From Acidobacteriaceae bacterium (GTDB lineage: Bacteria; Acidobacteriota; Terriglobia; Terriglobales; Acidobacteriaceae), in the NCBI GenBank assembly GCA_003139095.1, contig PLHW01000030.1, positions 64,602-110,158 on the forward strand: DNA of 45,557 nucleotides, given 5' to 3'. This document shows, piece after piece, positions 24,197 to 31,642 of the stretch. The notes beneath the pieces were generated by a model. It did no database searches. It worked only from the letters and a program-made list of their open reading frames with translations, and had not been told where the DNA came from. Both the position numbers and the translations under genes were made by a program. Position 1 is the stretch's first letter; every line of letters begins with the position of its first letter.

Positions 24197-24664
24197 ATGG
24201 CTGATCTGAATGAGACAGTGACGGATAGTCTGGCTGCCCGGTACTTGAAGCTGGCGGGGGTGGTGCGGGAATTGGCGGGGCCTTTGAGCGACGAGCAGTT
24301 TTGGGCTAAGCCGTTTGCGTTCGGGAACAGTTTTGGGCATCTGGTGCTGCACTTGACGGGAAATTTGAACTACTACATCGGGGCGCGGCTTGCGGATACG
24401 GGGTATGTGAGGGATCGTCCGCGGGAGTTTACCGAGGCGGCGCCGCCGGCGAAGACGGAGGTGCTGAAGAAATTTGATGAGGCGGTGGAAATAGTGGTTC
24501 GGACGATGCGGAGCCAGTCGGCGGAGGATTGGACGCGAGAGTATTCGGCCACGGGAGCGGATGCGAAGACGCGGTTCGATATGGTGCTGCAATGCGCTAC
24601 CCACTTGCACCATCATGTTGGGCAGATGATGTACCTGGCATTCGAGTTAACGCGGAGCGCCTGA
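24197..24664 (+). CDS. DinB-family protein
   Basis: This 155-aa four-helix-bundle protein is of the DinB/DUF664-type superfamily, which includes metal-dependent thiol transferases and stress-induced proteins. The putative metal ligands are in the usual places: the first His pair in GHLVLHLTGNLNYY and a C-terminal HLHHHVGQMMYL. It is cytoplasmic. The ATG at 24197 has GAAGAGA directly upstream. The next gene starts 15 bp after its stop, so it is transcribed with the homoaconitase; whether it acts in the same pathway (for example in thiol or radical protection of an Fe-S enzyme) is unknown. Confidence 0.85.
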   Translation: MADLNETVTDSLAARYLKLAGVVRELAGPLSDEQFWAKPFAFGNSFGHLVLHLTGNLNYYIGARLADTGYVRDRPREFTEAAPPAKTEVLKKFDEAVEIVVRTMRSQSAEDWTREYSATGADAKTRFDMVLQCATHLHHHVGQMMYLAFELTRSA

Positions 24665-24679
24665 GAGAAGGTAGAGGCT

Positions 24680-26641
24680 ATGGGTCAGACCATCGTTGAG
24701 AAAATCGCGCAATCGCATATGGCGGAGGGACCGAATCGTCCGCTGCGTGCGGGGGACTTTTTGTCGATACGGCCGCACCGATGCATGACGCACGACAACA
24801 CTTCTGCGGTGATGAGCAAGTTCAAAGGGATTGGCGCGAAGAAGCTGAAAGACGCGCGGCAGATGGTGTTTGCGCTCGACCATGACATTCAGAATCAGGA
24901 TGAGGCGAACCTGAAGAAGTATCGGGCGATTGAAGCGTTTGCCAAAGAACAGGGAGTGGATTTTTATCCGGCGGGCTCGGGGATTGGGCACCAGATCATG
25001 GTGGAGCGCGGGTATGTGGTGCCGGGATCGTTTGTGGTGGCGTCGGATTCGCACTCAAATATGTATGGCGCACTGGGGGCGATCGGGACGCCGATTGTGC
25101 GGACGGATGCGGCGGCGGTGTGGGCGACGGGCGAATTCTGGTGGCAAATTCCGCGCTCGATTCAGGTGGTGCTGGAGGGAAGGCTGGCGGCGGGCGCGAC
25201 GGGCAAGGACGTCATTATTACGCTGTGCGGGCTGTATAACCACGATGAGTGCCTGAATGCGGCGGTGGAGTTTACGGGACCGGGAGTGGCGGCGCTCTCG
25301 ATGGATGCACGGCTTTCGATTTCGAACATGACGACGGAGTGGGGACCGCTGGTGGGGTGGTTTCCGGTGGACGCGACAACGATTGGGTACATGCGCGGAG
25401 TGCGGGAGCGGCTGAAGGCGCTGGGCGTGGAGCGGTTCGCGGAGAAGGATATTGAGGAGTGGGCGGAGAGGTCGCCGGCTCCGGATGCGGACGCGGCGTA
25501 TTCGGCGCGCATCGTGCTCGATCTTGCCGAGGTCACGCCTCACGTTTCGGGGCCGGATACGGTGCAGACGATGCAATCGGTGGCAGAGATCGAGGGGAAG
25601 AAGGTTCGGATTCAGAAAGCGTATTTAGTGTCGTGCGTAAATTCGCGGGTGGAAGATCTGGAGGCGGCGGCCGCGGTGCTTCGCGGAAAGAAGGTGGCGG
25701 CGGGCGTGAAGTTCTATCTGGGCGCGGCGAGCAAGTGGGTGCAGGAGGAGGCGGAGAAACGCGGCGTGTGGAAGACGCTGATGGATGCGGGTGCGAACCC
25801 GCTGCCGCCGGGATGCGGGCCGTGTATTGGGCTGGGCGTCGGTCTGCTGGAAGCTGGAGAGGTGGGGATTTCGGCGACAAACCGGAATTTTAAAGGGCGG
25901 ATGGGATCGCGGGACGCGAAGTGTTACCTGGCGAGCCCGGAGGTGGTGGCGGCGTCGGCGGTGGCGGGATTTATTTGCACGCCGGAATCAGCGGACGCAA
26001 CGCCCAGGGGCGGGGGCGTTCGCGCCACACGGCGTTACACGGAGTTGGCGGCGGGGGCTGGCGCGGCGGAGAAGGTGGAGATACTGGCGGGATTTCCGCA
26101 GCGCGTAACGGGGCGCCTGGTGTTTATGCCACAGGACAATGTGAACACGGACGCGATTTACGGGAAGGATTATACGTATCGCGACGACATGACGCCGGAG
26201 ATGATGGCGAAGGTGGTGATGGAGAACTACGATCCGACGTTTGCGTCGCGGACGCGGGCGGGAGATGTGATTGTGGGCCAATTTAATTTTGGGACGGGAT
26301 CGAGCCGGGAGCAGGCGGTGACGTGCCTGAAGGCGAAGGGAATTCCGCTGGTGATTGCGGCGAGTTTTTCGCAGACGTATTTGCGCAATGCGTTTAATAA
26401 CGGATTTTTGTGCATCGAGGTGCCAGAGTTGGTGGCGCGGCTGCGCGAGCAGTTTGGGGAGGAGATTGCGGCGAAGGAGAAGACGATTATTGCGGGAGAT
26501 GAAATTGATATCGATTTCACCTCGAGCGCGATCTCGTGGCGCGGCCAGACGTTTAACTTCCCAGCTCTAGGCAGTGTGCCGCAGTCGCTGGTGATTGCGG
26601 GGGGAGTGGAGAATCTGGTGGCGAAGCGGTTGGCGATTTAA
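24680..26641 (+). CDS. Fused homoaconitase-like hydratase (LYS4 type)
   Basis: This 653-aa aconitase-superfamily enzyme has the large and swivel (small) domains in one chain. The [4Fe-4S] ligands are visible: Cys319 (LVSCVNSR), Cys379 and Cys382 (GCGPC). Signature stretches THDNTSAV, DSHSNMYG, RTDAAAVWATGEFWWQIP, SNMTTEWG, GISATNRNFKGRMG and FGTGSSREQAV resemble, from memory, the single-chain homoaconitase of fungi (LYS4) more closely than aconitase A/B or the two-subunit LeuCD. It would interconvert cis-homoaconitate or a similar acid with its 2-hydroxy isomer. The domain linker (about residues 435-452) carries a palindromic repeat read in frame (25991-26030). The start ATG follows GAAGGTAGAGG by a few nt. 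Exact substrate is unproven. Confidence 0.9.
   Translation: MGQTIVEKIAQSHMAEGPNRPLRAGDFLSIRPHRCMTHDNTSAVMSKFKGIGAKKLKDARQMVFALDHDIQNQDEANLKKYRAIEAFAKEQGVDFYPAGSGIGHQIMVERGYVVPGSFVVASDSHSNMYGALGAIGTPIVRTDAAAVWATGEFWWQIPRSIQVVLEGRLAAGATGKDVIITLCGLYNHDECLNAAVEFTGPGVAALSMDARLSISNMTTEWGPLVGWFPVDATTIGYMRGVRERLKALGVERFAEKDIEEWAERSPAPDADAAYSARIVLDLAEVTPHVSGPDTVQTMQSVAEIEGKKVRIQKAYLVSCVNSRVEDLEAAAAVLRGKKVAAGVKFYLGAASKWVQEEAEKRGVWKTLMDAGANPLPPGCGPCIGLGVGLLEAGEVGISATNRNFKGRMGSRDAKCYLASPEVVAASAVAGFICTPESADATPRGGGVRATRRYTELAAGAGAAEKVEILAGFPQRVTGRLVFMPQDNVNTDAIYGKDYTYRDDMTPEMMAKVVMENYDPTFASRTRAGDVIVGQFNFGTGSSREQAVTCLKAKGIPLVIAASFSQTYLRNAFNNGFLCIEVPELVARLREQFGEEIAAKEKTIIAGDEIDIDFTSSAISWRGQTFNFPALGSVPQSLVIAGGVENLVAKRLAI
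25991..26030. repeat. Short palindromic repeat, family A copy 3 (inside homoaconitase gene)
   Basis: AACGCCC (25999-26005) pairs with GGGCGTT (26014-26020), and the tail GCGCCACAC is identical to that of the 12940 copy. It is read in frame as the linker between the enzyme's large and swivel domains. Confidence 0.5.
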
Positions 26642-26753
26642 ACGCAGAGATCGCAGAGGACGCAGAGAGAATGCAGGGATCCTTCGACTCCGCTCAGGAC
26701 GACAGAAGTTTAGTAACTATTATTTACCCTGCGAACTCGGCGGCCTCTGCGAT
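26641..26753. repeat. Repeat cluster: nonamers, dispersed palindromic tract and inverted partner
   Basis: Nonamers AACGCAGAG, ATCGCAGAG and GACGCAGAG run 26641-26667. A tract of the dispersed type GATCCTTCGACTC..CTCAGGACGACA follows at 26678-26704. ATCGCAGAGG (26650-26659) is inverted as CCTCTGCGAT (26744-26753), so the gap can fold on itself just before the strong ribosome-binding site of the next gene. Confidence 0.6.
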
Positions 26754-26785
26754 TAAGAGTTTTTAATTTTTGTAAGGAGCGATTA

Positions 26786-27979
26786 ATGGCGAAATATACG
26801 GTTATTACTATGCCCGGAGACGGCATCGGGAATCAGGTCTTGCCGGAGTCGTTGCGCGTTTTGAAAGCGGTCGGCTTTAATGCTGAGTATATTCATGCGG
26901 ACATTGGGTGGGATTGCTGGTGCGCGCAGGGGAATGCGCTGCCGGAGCGGACAATTGAACTGCTGACGAAACACAAGCTCGGGCTGTTTGGCGCGATCAC
27001 TTCGAAGCCGAACAAGGCGGCGCAGGCGGAGTTGAAGCCGGAGTTGCAGGGCAAGGGCTACGTCTACTACTCGCCGATTGTGACGATGCGGCAGAGGTTC
27101 AATCTGGATATCTGCATGCGGCCGTGCGTGGGGTTTACGGGGAATCCGCTGAACTACATTCGCAAGAGGGCGGGAGACGCGCCTGGATTTGACGAGCCGA
27201 AGATCGATACGACGGTGTTCCGGCAGGGGACGGAGGGCATGTACGCGGGGGTGGAGTGGACGAATCCTCCGGAGAATGTGCGGGCGGCGCTGAATTCGCA
27301 TCCGCGATTCAAGGCGTTTGCCAATGTGCCGGGGCCGGAACTGGCGGTGAGTTGCCGCATTATCACGCGCAATGCGGCGCGGCGCATCTGCACGGCGGCG
27401 TTTGAGTATGCGAAGAAACGCGGATTCAATGGCGTAACGATCTGCGAGAAGCCGAACGTGGTGCGCGAGACCTCGGGAATGATGGAGGAAGTGGCGAAGG
27501 AAGTGGCGAAAAATTATGCGGGGATCGCGCTGTGGTCGACGAATATTGACGCGCAGTTGATGTGGCTGAATAAGAATCCGGAAGAGTACAACGTGATTGT
27601 GGCGTCGAATTTGTTTGGCGACATTTTGTCAGACGCGTTCGCGGGGCTGGTAGGGGGGCTGGGGTTTGCAGCTTCGGGAAACATTGGCGACGAGGTGGCA
27701 GTGTTTGAGCCGACACATGGATCGGCGCCGAAATATGCGGAACTGGATCCGCCGATCGTGAATCCGATTGCGATGATCTTGTCGGCGGCGATGATGCTGG
27801 ACCACGTGAACGAAGGGCAGAAAGCGGAGCGGATTCGCAAGGCGATTGCGGACGTGGTGAGCGAAGGGAAAGTGCGGACCTACGACATGATGCGAATTGC
27901 GGGCGGAGCGAAGTCGATTGGGCAGGGTGCGGCGTCGACGATGCAGATGACGGACGCGATTCTGGAGAAGCTGAAATAG
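26786..27979 (+). CDS. Isocitrate/isopropylmalate dehydrogenase family protein (ICDH/homoisocitrate DH-like)
   Basis: This 397-aa NAD(P)-dependent beta-decarboxylating dehydrogenase oxidises and decarboxylates a 2-hydroxy-3-carboxy acid. Family motifs are MPGDGIGNQV, FGAITSKP, RQRFNLDICMRPC, FRQGTEGMYAGVEW, the metal-binding SNLFGDILSD, and the cofactor-site EPTHGSAPKYA. The substrate loop before RQRFNLD reads YYSPIVTM, lacking the Asn that E. coli isocitrate dehydrogenase has next to its substrate Ser, so isocitrate is not assured. The start ATG has AAGGAG 8 nt upstream. It sits between the homoaconitase and citrate-lyase genes, consistent with acting on the hydratase product. NAD versus NADP preference is not assignable by eye. 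Confidence 0.88.
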   Translation: MAKYTVITMPGDGIGNQVLPESLRVLKAVGFNAEYIHADIGWDCWCAQGNALPERTIELLTKHKLGLFGAITSKPNKAAQAELKPELQGKGYVYYSPIVTMRQRFNLDICMRPCVGFTGNPLNYIRKRAGDAPGFDEPKIDTTVFRQGTEGMYAGVEWTNPPENVRAALNSHPRFKAFANVPGPELAVSCRIITRNAARRICTAAFEYAKKRGFNGVTICEKPNVVRETSGMMEEVAKEVAKNYAGIALWSTNIDAQLMWLNKNPEEYNVIVASNLFGDILSDAFAGLVGGLGFAASGNIGDEVAVFEPTHGSAPKYAELDPPIVNPIAMILSAAMMLDHVNEGQKAERIRKAIADVVSEGKVRTYDMMRIAGGAKSIGQGAASTMQMTDAILEKLK

Positions 27980-27990
27980 AAGATTGGCTC

Positions 27991-28015
27991 ACCACAGAGA
28001 CACGGAGGCGCAGGG
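27991..28015. repeat. Nonamer repeat between dehydrogenase and CitDE genes
   Basis: ACCACAGAG, ACACGGAGG and CGCAGGG are degenerate 9-nt units of the cluster's nonamer family. Confidence 0.5.
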
Positions 28016-28077
28016 AAAACAAAATAATGCTCTGTCGCTTTTTGATTCTGCTGTGAAAGAGTGCCTGGTGAATAGCT

Positions 28078-29289
28078 ATGAGCAGCGTTGAAGTGAGGGC
28101 GGCGAATTGCGGTGAGGCGGGGCATTGGGGCAAGGACGTGCGCTCCGATTTGCATGTGGCGTTTGAGTCGCGGGAGAGAGGCGGGGTGGAAATCTCGCTG
28201 GAGTCGCGAGTGGCGCCGTACTACGGGAGCGCGATTCTGGAGCAGACGCGGCAGGTGCTGGCGGGGATTGGGATCAAGCACGGGCGGGTCGTGATTCACG
28301 ATGAGGGCGCATTGCCATTCACGATCGGCGCGCGGATTGAGGCGGCGACGCGGCGCGGCGGAATGGCAGCGGGAAAAAGCTGGCAGGCGGAGGCGCATCC
28401 TTTGCCGCCGGCATCGAGCAAGGAAAGGCTGCGGCGGTCGCGACTCTATCTGCCCGGTTCGGAGCCGAAATATTTTATTAATGCGGCGCTGCACGGCCCG
28501 GACGCGGTCATTCTCGATCTGGAAGATTCGGTACACCGCAGCGAGAAAGATGCGGCGCGCATACTGGTGCGAAACGCGCTACGGGCGGTCGATTTCGGGG
28601 CATGCGAGCGGATGGTGCGGATCAACCAGTTGCCGCTCGGACTGGAAGATCTGGCGGAGGTGGTCGGGGAGAGTCCTGATTTGATTTTGATTCCGAAAGT
28701 GGAACGGGCGGAGCAGGTGGTGGAGGCGGACCGCGCGATCGGCGAGATCAAAGCGCGCAATGGAAACAAGCGGGCGGTGTGGATCATGCCGATTCTGGAA
28801 TCGGCGCTGGGAATTGAGAATGCGTTTGCGATTGCATCGGCGAGCGAGAACGTGGCGGCGCTGACGATTGGGCTGGAGGATTACACGGCGGACCTCGGCG
28901 TGGTGAAAACGACGGAGGGGCGGGAGTCGCAGTATGCGCGGGCGCGCGTGGTGAATGCGGCGCGGGCGGCGGGCGTGCAGGCGATCGATTCGGTGTTTGG
29001 CGACGTGGGCGATATGGAAGGGCTGCGGCGGTGGGGCGAGGCGTCGCGTGCGATGGGATTTGAAGGGATGGGATGCATTCATCCGGGACAGATTCGGGTG
29101 ATCCACGAGGCGTTTCGGCCGACAGGGGCGGAGATTCAAAAGGCGCAGCGGATTGTGGCGGCCTTTGAAGAGGCACAGAGCAAAGGGCTGGCGGTGGTGA
29201 GCCTTGGATCGAAGATGATCGATCCGCCGGTAGTGCTGCGGGCGTTGAAGCTGGTCGAGCGGGCGAAAGCCATGGGAGCGATTCTGTGA
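28078..29289 (+). CDS. CitD-CitE fusion: citrate lyase acyl-carrier and beta subunit
   Basis: This is a 403-aa fusion. Residues 1-100 match the CitD acyl-carrier (GGVEISLESRVAPYYGSAI, VVIHDEGALPFTIGARIEAA); a Ser23-Asp24 lies near where the phosphoribosyl-dephospho-CoA is attached in CitD. Residues of about 115-403 are CitE, the HpcH/HpaI-type citryl/acyl-CoA lyase (LYLPGSEPKYF, DAVILDLEDSV, TIGLEDY, IHPGQI, SLGSKMIDPPV). Together with CitF it would cleave citrate or a homologue to acetate plus an oxo-acid. In Klebsiella these subunits are separate genes. The start Shine-Dalgarno is weak. The gene overlaps citF by four bases (GTGA). No citC, citX or citG is in the window, so prosthetic-group supply must come from elsewhere. 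Confidence 0.88.
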   Translation: MSSVEVRAANCGEAGHWGKDVRSDLHVAFESRERGGVEISLESRVAPYYGSAILEQTRQVLAGIGIKHGRVVIHDEGALPFTIGARIEAATRRGGMAAGKSWQAEAHPLPPASSKERLRRSRLYLPGSEPKYFINAALHGPDAVILDLEDSVHRSEKDAARILVRNALRAVDFGACERMVRINQLPLGLEDLAEVVGESPDLILIPKVERAEQVVEADRAIGEIKARNGNKRAVWIMPILESALGIENAFAIASASENVAALTIGLEDYTADLGVVKTTEGRESQYARARVVNAARAAGVQAIDSVFGDVGDMEGLRRWGEASRAMGFEGMGCIHPGQIRVIHEAFRPTGAEIQKAQRIVAAFEEAQSKGLAVVSLGSKMIDPPVVLRALKLVERAKAMGAIL

Positions 29290-30848
29290 CGGAGCGGGTG
29301 GAGTTCGCGCAAAATGCATTGGGCCGCACGGTGCCGATGATGGTGAATGGGAGGCCGCAGATTCCATTCCTCGGTGTGGGGAAATTTCAGCCGCGCGGGC
29401 GGAAGGCGGCACCGCCGATTTCTTCGAGCAAAGATTATCCGGAGAACGGCGACAAGCGGGTCGCGGACCTGGAGACGGCACTGCGGAAGTGCGGATTGCG
29501 CGATGGGATGGTGATTTCAAACCACCATCACCTGCGCGACGGCGACAAAGTGGCACTGCTGGCGCTGGAGGCGGCGGCGAAGATCGGCGTAAAAGATCTG
29601 ATGTGGTTTCCGAGCGCGTCGTTTCCGTCGCAGCAGGGCGCGATTGAATTGATGGAAAAGGGCGTGATCCATCACATTGAAGGCTCGATGAACGGGCCGC
29701 TGGGCGATTACTGCACGCAGGGAAAGATGCGCGGCATGGGCGTGTTGCGGTCGCATGGCGGGCGCTACCAGGCTATCCAGGATGGAGAGGTGCACGTCGA
29801 TATTGCGGTGATTGCTGCGCCGACGGCGGATTTTTTTGGCAATGCGGATGGTTCGCATGGGAAGTCGGCGTGCGGGTCGCTCGGTTTTGCGTTGGCAGAT
29901 TCGATGTATGCGGATCGCGTGATCGTGGTGACGGACAATCTGATTCCGTTTCCCTGCGTGCCGTGGCAGATTCAGGGAAACAATGTGGACTACGTGGTGG
30001 AGGTGGAGTCGATCGGCGATCCGGCGAAGATTGTTTCGGGCACAACACAGATTACGCGCTCGCCGGACCGGCTGCGGATCGCGGAGCTGGTGGCAAGCTT
30101 TCTGCGCGCGGCCGGGATCATGAAGAACGGATTTTCGTTTCAGGCGGGAGCGGGGGGAATCGCGCTGGCGTTTGTGCAGTACCTGAAACAGATGATGAAA
30201 GAGGATGGCGTGAAAGCGCGCTTTGTGCGCGGCGGATCGACAAAATTTCTGGTTGAGCTGCTGAAGGAAGGGCTGACGGACTACATTCTGGACGGGCAGA
30301 CGTTTGACCTGGATGGAGTGAAATCGATGGCGGACGACCCGCGGCATGTGGCGACGTCGCCGTTCACGTCGTACAACTATGATGGGAAGGGAAATTTTGC
30401 GTCACTGGTGGATGCGGTGGTGCTGGGTGCGACCGAGGTCGATGTCAACTTTAATGCGAATGTGGTGACGCATTCGGACGGGCGACTGCTGCACGGAATT
30501 GGCGGGTGGCAGAACTGTTTGTTTGCGGGGTGCTCAATTCTGGCGGTGCCGTCGTTTCGCGATCGCATTCCGGTGATTGTGGATGAAGTGACGACGATGA
30601 CCGGGCCGGGCGAGATGATTGACGTGATCGTAACGGAGCGCGGGATTGCGATCAATCCGCGGCGGACGGATTTGCTGGACGCGGTAAAGGGGACGAAGTT
30701 ACCGGTGCGGCCGATCCAGGAGATGAAGGCGGAGATCGAGAAGATTTGCGGCGGGAAGCCGGCGCGTCCGAAACTGGGGGAGAAGGCGTGCGCGGTAGTG
30801 AAGTGGGTGGACGGGACGGTGCTGGACACGGTGTGGCAGGTGGGGTGA
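29286..30848 (+). CDS. citF: Citrate lyase alpha subunit-like (CitF)
   Basis: This 520-aa CoA-transferase-fold subunit of citrate lyase exchanges acetyl on the acyl-carrier for the incoming acid. Recognised stretches are SNHHHLRDGDKVALLALEAAAKIG, in two parts, then GSMNGPLGDYC, SHGGRYQAIQDGEVHVD, GKSACGSLGFALADSMYAD, NNVDYVVEVESIGDP, GGSTKFLVELLKEGL, VDVNFNANVVTHSDG and VDEVTTMTGPGEMIDV. The length is normal for CitF. The GTG start overlaps the CitDE stop as GTGA, so the two are translationally coupled. A hairpin with a T-run follows the stop, probably ending the transcript. Specificity for citrate rather than a homologue (citramalate, homocitrate) is not shown by sequence. Confidence 0.88.
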   Translation: MTERVEFAQNALGRTVPMMVNGRPQIPFLGVGKFQPRGRKAAPPISSSKDYPENGDKRVADLETALRKCGLRDGMVISNHHHLRDGDKVALLALEAAAKIGVKDLMWFPSASFPSQQGAIELMEKGVIHHIEGSMNGPLGDYCTQGKMRGMGVLRSHGGRYQAIQDGEVHVDIAVIAAPTADFFGNADGSHGKSACGSLGFALADSMYADRVIVVTDNLIPFPCVPWQIQGNNVDYVVEVESIGDPAKIVSGTTQITRSPDRLRIAELVASFLRAAGIMKNGFSFQAGAGGIALAFVQYLKQMMKEDGVKARFVRGGSTKFLVELLKEGLTDYILDGQTFDLDGVKSMADDPRHVATSPFTSYNYDGKGNFASLVDAVVLGATEVDVNFNANVVTHSDGRLLHGIGGWQNCLFAGCSILAVPSFRDRIPVIVDEVTTMTGPGEMIDVIVTERGIAINPRRTDLLDAVKGTKLPVRPIQEMKAEIEKICGGKPARPKLGEKACAVVKWVDGTVLDTVWQVG

Positions 30849-30850
30849 GG

Positions 30851-30873
30851 GCCCGAGCGGGGCGGGCATTTTT
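30851..30873 (+). terminator. Terminator after citF
   Basis: GCCCG (30851-30855) pairs with CGGGC (30863-30867), loop 7 nt, followed by ATTTTT. It lies 2 bp past the citF stop and marks the likely end of the cluster's transcript. Confidence 0.55.
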
Positions 30874-30902
30874 AACCGCAGAGATCGCGGAGTTCGCAGA
30901 GA
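30874..30902. repeat. Nonamer repeat after citF
   Basis: ACCGCAGAG, ATCGCGGAG and TTCGCAGAG are three 9-nt units, the last of the five nonamer sites between 22.5 and 30.9 kb. Confidence 0.6.
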
Positions 30903-30990
30903 ACTGAGTTAGGCGGGGCTTGGGATAGCGGCCTTCGCGCTTCCGCGATAGCTCGTGCCAACGAACGTGCGGCGGGGATATCATCTTGCT

Positions 30991-31608
30991 ATGAACCCTG
31001 AGGATGAGCGGCAACAGTTGGCGGGAGTTTACCTGGCCAAGAGCGACGACGAACTGCGGCAGATTGTGGAGAGTGGCGACGAATTGAGCGAGGCTGCGCA
31101 GGAGGCGCTGGAGGCGGAGATTGAGCGGCGCGGGCTGGCGATCGAGTCGGGCGGATTCGATGTTCCCGAGGTGAATGATACTGTGACGCTGCGGCAGTTC
31201 CGCGATCTTCCCGAAGCGCTGCTGGCAAAGGGGAGCCTGGAGTCGGCGGGAATTCAGGCGTTTCTGCTGGACGACAACATGATCCGCATGGATTGGTTCA
31301 TTTCAAATCTGCTGGGCGGAATCAAGTTGAAGGTGCGGGCGGAAGACGTGGAGGCGGCGAACGAAATTCTCAGCCAGCCGATTCCCGAGATGGTGGAAGT
31401 GGAGGGCGTGGGGGAATATGAGCAGCCGAAATGTCCACGCTGCCAGTCGCTCGACATCGGGTACCAGGAGTTGAATAAGTTTCTTTCCTACGGCTCGGCC
31501 TATGTGGGGATTCCAATTCCTGTGCACCAAAAGGCGTGGACGCGCCACGAATGCGGCCACTCGTGGGAAGAGGAAAATGCGGTGGCGGGGGGCGAACCCA
31601 CTGCGTAG
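30991..31608 (+). CDS. DUF2007-type protein with C-terminal zinc ribbon
   Basis: This is a 205-aa soluble protein. An N-terminal helical region (DELRQIVESGDELSEAAQEALEAEI, in two parts) precedes a DUF2007-like ferredoxin-fold segment at about 72-130 (LPEALLAKGSLESAGIQAFL, GIKLKVRAEDVEAANEIL). A C-terminal zinc-ribbon follows (CPRCQSLD and HECGHSW). DUF2007 proteins are called putative signal-transducing proteins; the biochemical role is unknown. The ATG at 30991 is chosen over an in-frame GTG-type start at 30955 because protein character begins there. It stands alone between the citF terminator and the PASTA gene, whose start is 34 bp after its stop. Confidence 0.75.
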   Translation: MNPEDERQQLAGVYLAKSDDELRQIVESGDELSEAAQEALEAEIERRGLAIESGGFDVPEVNDTVTLRQFRDLPEALLAKGSLESAGIQAFLLDDNMIRMDWFISNLLGGIKLKVRAEDVEAANEILSQPIPEMVEVEGVGEYEQPKCPRCQSLDIGYQELNKFLSYGSAYVGIPIPVHQKAWTRHECGHSWEEENAVAGGEPTA

Positions 31609-31642
31609 ATGTTCCTTGAGCGCGCATTTATAATCGCGAAGG

